Source: Synechococcus sp. CCY 0621 (GTDB taxonomy: Bacteria > Cyanobacteriota > Cyanobacteriia > PCC-6307 > Cyanobiaceae). Taken from it: a stretch of DNA of 64,000 bases. The position numbers and the translations under genes were made by a program. This document shows positions 55,343 to 63,776 of the stretch, in pieces. The stretch lies in NCBI RefSeq assembly GCF_019038465.1, contig NZ_JAFKRH010000011.1, positions 62,001 through 126,000 of the forward strand, given 5' to 3'. How positions within the stretch are numbered: the stretch's first letter is position 1; each line of letters opens with the position of its first letter. Below the pieces are notes generated by a model that was not told the origin of the DNA, did no database searches, and saw only the letters and a list, made by a program, of their open reading frames with translations.

Positions 55343-55373
55343 GGGAGTCGTACAGGATGTCTGTGCATGTTAG

Positions 55374-55399
55374 TGGCGATCCGGTCATGGCGATCCGGT
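55374..55399 (-). promoter_or_regulatory. Direct repeat upstream of yefM-yoeB, candidate operator
   Basis: TGGCGATCCGGT occurs at 55374-55385 and again at 55388-55399, 14 bases apart, 32-57 bases upstream of the antitoxin start and overlapping the stop of the DUF262 gene (55385-55387). The place and spacing suit an antitoxin operator. An ACAG-N5-CTGT inverted repeat at 55352-55364 is also nearby. Binding is inferred. Confidence 0.45.
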
Positions 55400-57523
55400 G
55401 GCGTCATCCAGCTGCCGCTCCAGCGACTGGCGGATCAGGCCGATGGCGTAGGGGACTTCCTCCAGCGTGGCCACACCCAGCTCCACCTCACCGTTGCCCC
55501 AGCGACGCATCCCGGCCACATTGCGGGCCAGCCCCTTGGGGTCGTCGAGTTCGGCGTAGGGCATGTTGAGGGTGAGGTGCAGTCGCTTGGCCTGGGGAAC
55601 GATGTCGACGAAGTTCGTCTCACACTTGTAGGCGATGTAGACCTTGAGCACGTCTTGGTAGACGTTGGGATCGAGGGCCCGGATGCTCAGGTCAAGGGCA
55701 TCGAACAGCGTGCGGATGTGGGGAATCGCCAGCTGGGGATGATCGGCCAGGGAGTAGGCGGCGGCGGGATTGAGGGGTTTGCTCCAGTACTCGGCCAACT
55801 GCTCTGCCGGCAGGGAAGGAGCGGCCCACACGTGCAAGGCACGATCCGCCAGGTTGGCTCCGCGCACCTGGATCTGCTCAACGCCCCAGGCCTCGAGCTG
55901 GCCCAGTCCCTGGTTCAGCCTCAGGGGGCTGCCGGCGAAGCCGCCTTCATGATTCCGCTTCTCGAGAAAGGGGCGATCACTGAGCTCAGGGTTGTAGCCG
56001 GAGAGGGTGAGGTTGCCGAGCCGGTGCAGCCATTCCTCCTGGAGCGCCTTCCAGTTCTCGCCCAGGGCCTGTCGCCAGGGGGCGGGCAGTTCGGGGTTCT
56101 GGGGAAGGATGTGCTCGATCGTGTACTCGGCCACGGCGATCGGCTCCTTGCGCTGGTGGTTTTCCAGCTTCCGCAGCCAGTAGCTGCAGCTCTTATTGAA
56201 CTTGTAGAGGTTGCGCTCCTGCAGGTCGCGCCGGAACTCAGCGTCGGTGGGAAAGCGGCGGTAGGACGGGAGGCTCTGCAGATGGGCTTTGAAGCTGGGC
56301 AGGTAGTGGCCGCTTTCCTTGCGCAGGGAGCGGCTGAAGGTGGCGAAGGTTTTCTGCTGGGAGTTCGACGGGATGGCGCAGACCGCCCGGCGGAACACAT
56401 AGGACTCCAGCAGCTCCAGGGCCTCCAGCAGCTCGCCTTTGCTGAGCAACCCTGCCTCGTGGTCGCCGTAGAGCTCCAGCAGCAGGGGGTTGACCACGTT
56501 CACCTTGAGCTCACGCAGGTTGAGGAACGCCTGGTGCAGCGCGGGGTCGGGTTCCTTGCCGAGCACGATGCGGGTGTAGCGGCCCGCCACGGCGGCCACT
56601 TCCTTGAGCAGGCTTTCGATGCCGGCCTGCTCCACTTCGGGCCGGCGAGCGTAGGCCTTGAAGGTGTCGTACACCTGATCGAGCAGGGGCACCTCACCGG
56701 TCTGGAGGGTGAGGAAATCGCGCATGAAGGCGCTGAACTCGTTGCCGCTGTAGGCCTCCTGGCCGAAGGCCAGCTCCATGGGCCGCCAATGGAGGGTGTA
56801 GAGCCGCTCCTGCAGCTCGGGTGGCTGCCCCATCAACACGAAGTTGCGGATCAGATCGGCCTGGGAGAGCTCCCGGCCGGTGGAGTTCATGCTCTCGAAG
56901 ATCAGCTGGGGATTGTCCTGATCGCGGGCGAGGGCCACATCCACCACCAGCAGCTTGCTGATGCCTCGGCACAGCAGGGCCAAATCGGTGCCGCTCTGGC
57001 GCAGCTGATCCAGGAAGAACTGGTGATTGGCCTGGATGCGTATTGAGGGCTCCGGTGGCGGCGCAGCCACCGAGGGATCGACCAGCGCCATCAAGGTGGC
57101 GCGGTCGGTGTCGGAGAGCAACAGTTTGAAGCGCTTGTCGCCTTTTTCGAGAGGGTTGGTCAGGTAGTACTGGCGGATCTTGGCCGGAGCGAAGCCTTGG
57201 ATCGGTTCCTGCTGCTCCTCGGGCAGGCCTCCCAACACCTCGGCCAGGGCGGTGAGCAGCAGGGTGACGGTGGTGAGCCGCTGCTGGCCATCAATCACTA
57301 GCTTGGGAGCCTGCACCGCGAGATTGCCTAGGCCCTCATCGATGTGGACCACCGAGCCGATGAAGTGGACACCGATCTCCTCGGTGCTACCGGTGCGGAG
57401 GATATCGGACCAGAGCTGGGCGCATTCCTTCTCCGTCCAGGAGTAAGTGCGCTGATAGATCGGGATGATGAACTGGGAGACGGCACCCAGGATTTGGAGG
57501 AGCTTGGCTTCTGTGGCTTTCAT
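55385..57523 (-). CDS. DUF262/DUF1524 GmrSD-like nuclease
   Basis: 712 residues. DUF262 domain with the nucleotide-hydrolysis motif DGQQR (78-82, in VIDGQQRLTTV). DUF1524 HNH nuclease with IEHILPQN (469-476) and HRLGNLTLSGYN (500-511). A DUF5655-like C-terminal domain follows (about 600-710, LFDALDLSIRALDPNVYQDV). This matches the fused GmrSD type IV restriction family, which attacks modified DNA. Overlaps hsdS by four bases, so it is coupled to it. Confidence 0.9.
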   Translation of the reverse strand: MKATEAKLLQILGAVSQFIIPIYQRTYSWTEKECAQLWSDILRTGSTEEIGVHFIGSVVHIDEGLGNLAVQAPKLVIDGQQRLTTVTLLLTALAEVLGGLPEEQQEPIQGFAPAKIRQYYLTNPLEKGDKRFKLLLSDTDRATLMALVDPSVAAPPPEPSIRIQANHQFFLDQLRQSGTDLALLCRGISKLLVVDVALARDQDNPQLIFESMNSTGRELSQADLIRNFVLMGQPPELQERLYTLHWRPMELAFGQEAYSGNEFSAFMRDFLTLQTGEVPLLDQVYDTFKAYARRPEVEQAGIESLLKEVAAVAGRYTRIVLGKEPDPALHQAFLNLRELKVNVVNPLLLELYGDHEAGLLSKGELLEALELLESYVFRRAVCAIPSNSQQKTFATFSRSLRKESGHYLPSFKAHLQSLPSYRRFPTDAEFRRDLQERNLYKFNKSCSYWLRKLENHQRKEPIAVAEYTIEHILPQNPELPAPWRQALGENWKALQEEWLHRLGNLTLSGYNPELSDRPFLEKRNHEGGFAGSPLRLNQGLGQLEAWGVEQIQVRGANLADRALHVWAAPSLPAEQLAEYWSKPLNPAAAYSLADHPQLAIPHIRTLFDALDLSIRALDPNVYQDVLKVYIAYKCETNFVDIVPQAKRLHLTLNMPYAELDDPKGLARNVAGMRRWGNGEVELGVATLEEVPYAIGLIRQSLERQLDDATGSP

Positions 57524-58761
57524 GAGTTGGCAATTAAGGCTTGAGAATCAAGCCCTTCTCTTCGAGCGCAATGCTCATCGAAGGCGTACTCAAAAAGGCT
57601 GAAGCAAAGAGATCGATTCATCTTCTCAGCCTCGAAAACGCCTGCTTTGCTTTTTTCACTCTTTCGGCCGATCGCGGCCATCAAGTCAGCAAACCTCATC
57701 TGGTCTTTAAGGGGAGGTATTACAGAGGGGAACTCGGATAGTTCAGTAATTTGCAGATGCTTCAACGCATTACCCTTGCCCATTTGCTGGATTCTTTGCT
57801 GAACAGGAGCGCACCTGATATAAGCAGAGACATACTCAGGGGCAACTCGGGATCGATCAGGTATGACCAGGGCGACGGACTGATTAATGCACAACGGGCC
57901 CCCTGCAGGGGCTATCGCGCATCTACCTATAGATCCATCCTTTGTAATGAGGATGTCGCCGGGAGCTGGCTTGCACTTGCTTGTCAAGGCGTCGAACTCG
58001 TCCTGTCGTGCATAGTGAACATTGTATAGGTCTATGAAGCCGTTCTGAATATTCTTTGCGGTCAGGATTGGGATGCCGGCATCCTCGTGAGTCATGGGAG
58101 ATGTGAACCCGTACGTAATTCTCTTTGTCATTTGGCTAAAGGGCACATGAGAGCGGCTCGAGTCCGTCGAGAACGGATTTCCAAACATATCGAGAAATAT
58201 GGAGTTAGCTAGAAACTCAATTCTTTCCAGGCTCTTTCGACGAAGGCTTAGAATTTTGTTGGCCTTGTCCAGAATCGCCGCGATGCGATGCTGCTCCTTC
58301 AGGGGGGGGAGGGGGATTTCAAGTTCTTTGAACGTAGAAATATTGAAACTTGCCTGATTGACCGACTTCTTCGCAATTGTGGATATCTGCGCGACGAATC
58401 GCCTGTTCCTGAGAGCGTGAAGGATATAGCGTGGAAGCGCGACTCTTTGATCAACCCTGAGATTCAGTAAATTCATTCCATGAACGATTTCTCTTGCCTC
58501 TTCTTCGTAAATCGCGCATTTACCAAGATGCGCCAGGCTGTTGATATGGCTAATGAGAATATCGCCTTCCTCTAGCAGCCATCCCGAACAGTCTTTCGTT
58601 TCTAGTCCTGCGTATCCACACCTAGAAAAATTGAAACTGCCAGATGCGATGGTCTCAATCCTGGTAATCGGTAGCCCTCCCGCGCCTGGAGACTGCTTTA
58701 TGCTCATGCCATTCCTGAGTAGGCAGGCAATCTCGCCAATAGCAACAGTTGGCCAGCTCAT
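57520..58761 (-). CDS. hsdS: Type I restriction-modification specificity subunit
   Basis: 413 residues: target recognition domain 1 (1-145), central conserved region (IPLPPLKEQHRIAAILDKAN, then LSLRRKSLERIEFL), TRD2 (about 195-340) and a second, weaker conserved region (PPLKDQMRFADLMAAI). Two half-sites are expected. The base composition is clearly AT-richer than its neighbours, a sign of transfer or TRD replacement. Overlaps hsdM and the DUF262 gene by four bases each. Confidence 0.93.
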   Translation of the reverse strand: MSWPTVAIGEIACLLRNGMSIKQSPGAGGLPITRIETIASGSFNFSRCGYAGLETKDCSGWLLEEGDILISHINSLAHLGKCAIYEEEAREIVHGMNLLNLRVDQRVALPRYILHALRNRRFVAQISTIAKKSVNQASFNISTFKELEIPLPPLKEQHRIAAILDKANKILSLRRKSLERIEFLANSIFLDMFGNPFSTDSSRSHVPFSQMTKRITYGFTSPMTHEDAGIPILTAKNIQNGFIDLYNVHYARQDEFDALTSKCKPAPGDILITKDGSIGRCAIAPAGGPLCINQSVALVIPDRSRVAPEYVSAYIRCAPVQQRIQQMGKGNALKHLQITELSEFPSVIPPLKDQMRFADLMAAIGRKSEKSKAGVFEAEKMNRSLCFSLFEYAFDEHCARREGLDSQALIANS

Positions 58762-60629
58762 CGCAGCATCCCCTCCAGCTCCTCGATCCCCTGCAGAATT
58801 TCCTGCTCGATCGCCCGCAATTCGGCCAAGATCTCCAGCGGCGGACGATGCTCCACTTCCTCGTGCACCAGCTCCTTGTAGCGGTTGAGGCTGAGGTCGT
58901 AGCCCTGCTCGGAGATCTCTGCCTTGGGCACACAGAAGCTCTGGGCAGTGCGTTCCCGCTCGCGCTCGGAATCCTTGCGGTGGCGCCAGCGGGCCAGACA
59001 GTCGGGCAGGTTGTTCTTCCCGTGCTCGCCTTCGGCCAGGGGTTCTTTCGGAGCGGGCCCGAGCTTCTCCAACGGCAGCAGCGGGTTGCGCTTGTCGTCG
59101 AGGCTCCAGCCGTCGGCCGTCATGTCATAAAACCAGACGAGGTCTGTGCCGCCCCGGCCGGTTTTGGTGAACAGCAGGATCGCCGTGCTCACGCCCGCAT
59201 AGGGGCGGAACACGCCACTCGGCAGCGAGACCACGCCCTCCAGGAAGTGATCTTCAACAAGGGTGCGGCGCAATTCCTTATGCGCCTTGCTGGAACCGAA
59301 CAGCACGCCATCGGGCACGATCACCGCCGCCCGCCCGCCGGGCTTGAGCAGCTGCAGGAACAGGGCCATGAACAGCAGCTCGGTCTTCTTGGTCTTCACC
59401 ACCCGCTGCAGCTTGGCGCTGGTGCTCTCGTAATCGAGTGATCCGGCGAAGGGCGGATTGGCCAGGATCAACGAGTAACGGTTTTCCTCAGCGGCACCGT
59501 CTTCCGAGAGCGAGTCGCGGTAGCGCACATCGGGGTTCTCCACCCCGTGCAGCAGCATGTTCATTGCGCCGATGCGCAGCATCGTGTTGTCGAAATCGAA
59601 GCCATGGAACAGACCATGGTTGAAGTGCTCCCGCAGCTGTGGATCACTGAGCAACTCCGGGTGGTGCTGGCGCAGGTATTCGCCCACCGCCACCGGAAAG
59701 CCGCAGGTGCCGCAGGCCGGATCGGCCATCACATCGGTGGGCACCGGCTCGGTCATCGCCACCATCAGCTCGATGATGTGGCGCGGCGTGCGGAACTGGC
59801 CGTTGGTGCCGGCGGTGGCCAGCTTGCCGAGCATGTACTCGTAGATGTCGCCCTTGGTGTCGCGGTCGGCCATCGGCACCGCATCGAGCAGATCGACCAC
59901 CTTGTCCAGCAGAGCCGGGGTCGGGATCGTGAAGCGCGCATCCTTCATGTGGCCCGCATAGGCCGAGCCATCACCCCCCAGTTCGCGCAGGAAGGGGAAC
60001 AGGCTTTCGCCCACCAGCGCGTACATCTCGCCCGCGGCCAGGTGCTTGAAGCGGCTCCAGCGCAGTTGCTCGTAGGGGCGCTTGTGGACATCGGCGCCCT
60101 CTGGGAACAGGCGCCGCGCTATCGGTTGGCCGGTGCGCTGGGCCTTGCGTTCCTCCAGGGTTTCCAGCTCATCGAGGCGCCGGATGAACAGCAGGTAGGT
60201 GAGCTGCTCCAGCACCTCCAGCGGGTTGGCGATGCCGCCACTCCAGAAGGCATTCCAGATGGCATCGATCTGGTTGCGCAGCTCACCGGTGAGCACCGAG
60301 GCGGCGGTGGAGCCGGGGGCGATCGCTTGCTGGGCCGTGGCGGGGGTCGCGCCATTGCCGTTGCGGCGGCCGCGGCCGTTGCCTGATGGTTTGGCCGCTC
60401 GGGGCGGAGGGCTGAGGCCTGGGGCCTTCAACCCGCCGCCGGGGCCCCGGGCTTTTTCAGCGGCACCCATGGCCACCACATGGTCCTTGGCGGCTTCGAA
60501 CTCTTCGTCGCTGAAGTGTGCGTCGGCCTCTTCGGCCAGGGCCGCCCGCAACTGCTCGTTGCTCACGCGGCTGCCGTCTTCCGGGATCAGGGCCAGCAGG
60601 GCGTCGGTGAGGTCGGTGCGGACTGGCAT
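58758..60629 (-). CDS. hsdM: Type I restriction-modification N6-adenine methyltransferase
   Basis: 623 residues from ATG 60629 (60668 would add 13). An unusual N-terminal 60-residue helical domain (winged-helix-like), an Ala/Gly/Pro-rich linker (60-105), then HsdM_N (ELRNQIDAIWNAFWSGG) and N6_Mtase. The SAM motif is DPACGTCGF (303-311; normally DPACGTGGF) and the catalytic motif is NPPF (391-394). Methylates adenine at the HsdS site. Preceded by a 15-base palindrome at 60674. Confidence 0.95.
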   Translation of the reverse strand: MPVRTDLTDALLALIPEDGSRVSNEQLRAALAEEADAHFSDEEFEAAKDHVVAMGAAEKARGPGGGLKAPGLSPPPRAAKPSGNGRGRRNGNGATPATAQQAIAPGSTAASVLTGELRNQIDAIWNAFWSGGIANPLEVLEQLTYLLFIRRLDELETLEERKAQRTGQPIARRLFPEGADVHKRPYEQLRWSRFKHLAAGEMYALVGESLFPFLRELGGDGSAYAGHMKDARFTIPTPALLDKVVDLLDAVPMADRDTKGDIYEYMLGKLATAGTNGQFRTPRHIIELMVAMTEPVPTDVMADPACGTCGFPVAVGEYLRQHHPELLSDPQLREHFNHGLFHGFDFDNTMLRIGAMNMLLHGVENPDVRYRDSLSEDGAAEENRYSLILANPPFAGSLDYESTSAKLQRVVKTKKTELLFMALFLQLLKPGGRAAVIVPDGVLFGSSKAHKELRRTLVEDHFLEGVVSLPSGVFRPYAGVSTAILLFTKTGRGGTDLVWFYDMTADGWSLDDKRNPLLPLEKLGPAPKEPLAEGEHGKNNLPDCLARWRHRKDSERERERTAQSFCVPKAEISEQGYDLSLNRYKELVHEEVEHRPPLEILAELRAIEQEILQGIEELEGMLR

Positions 60630-60673
60630 CAGACGTGGAGCGGGGCAGGCAGGGGAGAGTTGGGACAAGTGTG

Positions 60674-60688
60674 TCGCCTGTCAGGCGA
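60674..60688. promoter_or_regulatory. 15-base palindrome before hsdM
   Basis: TCGCCTG-T-CAGGCGA, a perfect 7+7 inverted repeat with one central base, 45-59 bases upstream of the hsdM ATG (60629) and after the vapC stop (60737). No T-run follows, so a terminator is unlikely. Probable operator or protein-binding site. Confidence 0.45.
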
Positions 60689-60736
60689 TGCTGCTGGACC
60701 AGTCATGCGAAAGACGATCGCCAGGCCATCACTCGT

Positions 60737-61144
60737 TCAAGCTGCCACCACCCAGTTCTCCAGCAGCAAGCCTTCCACCCGCTGGAATTCGTGCAGGTTG
60801 TTGCTCACCAGGGTGAGCCCTTCGCTGCGGGCATGGGCGGCGATGTGGAGATCATTCACGCCGATCGGCTGTCCCTGCCGCTCAAGCGCGGAGCGGATCT
60901 GTCCATAGTGCTGGGCGGCCTTGGGCCCATAACTGAGCACCTCCAGGCGGCTGCAGAAATCCTCCACCACCGCCAGCGAGCGTTCCGGCGCCGAACTCTT
61001 CTCCGCCCCATGCAGCAGTTCGCTCAGGGTGATTGCCGAGATGGCCATGTGGCCGGCATGGCGGTTGAACAGCTCCAGGGCCGAGGCTGGCCGGCGCTTG
61101 ATCACGTCGATCGTGATGTTGGTGTCCAGCACGTAGCGCAGCAT
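60737..61144 (-). CDS. VapC-like PIN-domain toxin
   Basis: 135 residues from ATG 61144 (MLRYVLDTNITIDVI). PIN-domain acidic residues: Asp7, the Glu of LSELLHGAE, the Asp of VNDLHIAAHA, and the final LVSNNLHEF motif. Expected RNase toxin (often cleaving tRNA or rRNA). Open frame to 61288 is not used. 13 bases after vapB. Confidence 0.93.
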   Translation of the reverse strand: MLRYVLDTNITIDVIKRRPASALELFNRHAGHMAISAITLSELLHGAEKSSAPERSLAVVEDFCSRLEVLSYGPKAAQHYGQIRSALERQGQPIGVNDLHIAAHARSEGLTLVSNNLHEFQRVEGLLLENWVVAA

Positions 61145-61157
61145 CTGGGTGGCCCCG

Positions 61158-61391
61158 TCAGAAGGACTCCCGCTCGTCCTGTTGCTGGGAGGCCCGTTCG
61201 GCCATGAAGTCGTCGGGAACGCTGGGAACTGAGAGGAAGAAGCTGTCCCAGCTGCTGCCCAGCGGGGCAATGATGCGCTCGCAGCCACGGGCGCGCACTT
61301 CCACTTGCTTGACGCTGTCGGGAAGTCGCAGCTCAGCAGGGATGCGCACCGCCTGGCTGCGGTTGCTCAGGAACAGGCGGGTGATCGCCAA
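61158..61391 (-). CDS. VapB-like antitoxin
   Basis: 77 residues from a TTG at 61391: AITRLFLSNRSQAVRIP then a tail with SFFLSVPSVPDDFM. AbrB-type swapped-hairpin N-terminal DNA-binding domain. A repeat GGGATATCC (twice) lies just upstream. The weak TTG start fits low antitoxin output. Should neutralise the VapC-like toxin. Confidence 0.9.
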   Translation of the reverse strand: MAITRLFLSNRSQAVRIPAELRLPDSVKQVEVRARGCERIIAPLGSSWDSFFLSVPSVPDDFMAERASQQQDERESF

Positions 61392-61405
61392 GGCTCGCTA
61401 GCGAT

Positions 61406-61427
61406 GGATATCCCATGAGGATATCCC
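61406..61427 (-). promoter_or_regulatory. Tandem GGGATATCC repeats before vapB, candidate operator
   Basis: On the minus strand GGGATATCC occurs at 61427-61419 and 61414-61406, 13 bases apart, 15-36 bases upstream of the vapB start. The core GGATATCC is itself a palindrome. This layout fits autoregulation by VapB/VapBC. Inferred. Confidence 0.5.
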
Positions 61428-61448
61428 GGAATCGGAGATCGCGACAGC

Positions 61449-61476
61449 AAAAAAAAGCGCCCCCGCAGGGGCGCTT
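61449..61476 (-). terminator. Intrinsic terminator of groES-groEL
   Basis: Read on the minus strand, GCGCCCC pairs with GGGGCGC (61468-61474 with 61457-61463) around a four-base loop, followed by eight T residues (complement of A-run 61449-61456). It lies about 50 bases after the groEL stop. Confidence 0.9.
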
Positions 61477-61525
61477 GGAACGGAAGGTGAAGGATCGGAG
61501 ATCCGACTAATGACCGCTGGCGAGA

Positions 61526-63211
<1,686 letters not shown>

Positions 63212-63216
63212 TCAGA

Positions 63217-63528
63217 TCAGTTGACGACGGCGAGGATGTCCTTCTCGGACAGGAGCACGTACTCGTCGGTGCCGAGCTTGATGTCGGTACCGGCGTACTT
63301 GCTGTAGAGCACCTTGTCGCCGACGCCCACTTCAGGGGCCTGACGGGAGCCGTCGTCGTTGCGCTTGCCGGGACCGATCTGGACCACTTCGCCCACTTGG
63401 GGCTTTTCCTTGGCGGTGTCGGGCAGAAGGATGCCACCGGCGGTTTTCTCCTCCGATTCAGACACCTTGATGAAAACGCGATCTCCGAGGGGTTTGACCG
63501 TGGAGACGCTGAGAGAAACGGCAGCCAT
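63217..63528 (-). CDS. groES: 10 kDa chaperonin GroES
   Basis: 103 residues from ATG 63528 ([19 protein letters not shown]). Mobile loop [20 protein letters not shown] and the C-terminal [13 protein letters not shown] are typical. Lid of the GroEL chamber. The frame open to 63660 is not coding. Divergent from atpD. Confidence 0.98.
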   Translation of the reverse strand: MAAVSLSVSTVKPLGDRVFIKVSESEEKTAGGILLPDTAKEKPQVGEVVQIGPGKRNDDGSRQAPEVGVGDKVLYSKYAGTDIKLGTDEYVLLSEKDILAVVN

Positions 63529-63604
63529 GAATTGACGCGATGGATGGACGCGAAGGCAGCGACGGAAGACGACCAGGGCCGGCGCGTCGCTGTGATGGGG
63601 CGAG

Positions 63605-63631
63605 TTAGCACTCGCGCCCTTCGACTGCCAA
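63605..63631 (-). promoter_or_regulatory. CIRCE element (HrcA operator) upstream of groES
   Basis: TTAGCACTC (63605-63613), nine bases, then GACTGCCAA (63623-63631). The consensus is TTAGCACTC-N9-GAGTGCTAA; the left arm is perfect and the right arm has two mismatches. It lies 77-103 bases upstream of the groES ATG. HrcA binds CIRCE to repress groESL and is released on heat stress. Confidence 0.88.
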
Positions 63632-63776
63632 CCTAGGAGTCGTCTCCGCCGCGACGCCATCCCAGGGCTGTGCGGGTGACCGAACCCCAGGTCCCAGGCC
63701 CCCTGCAGTGGTAAGGTTGCGCCGCTTCAGACGGGTGGTTGGACCCCGCTGGGCACACCACGCTCCTTCCTTACCT

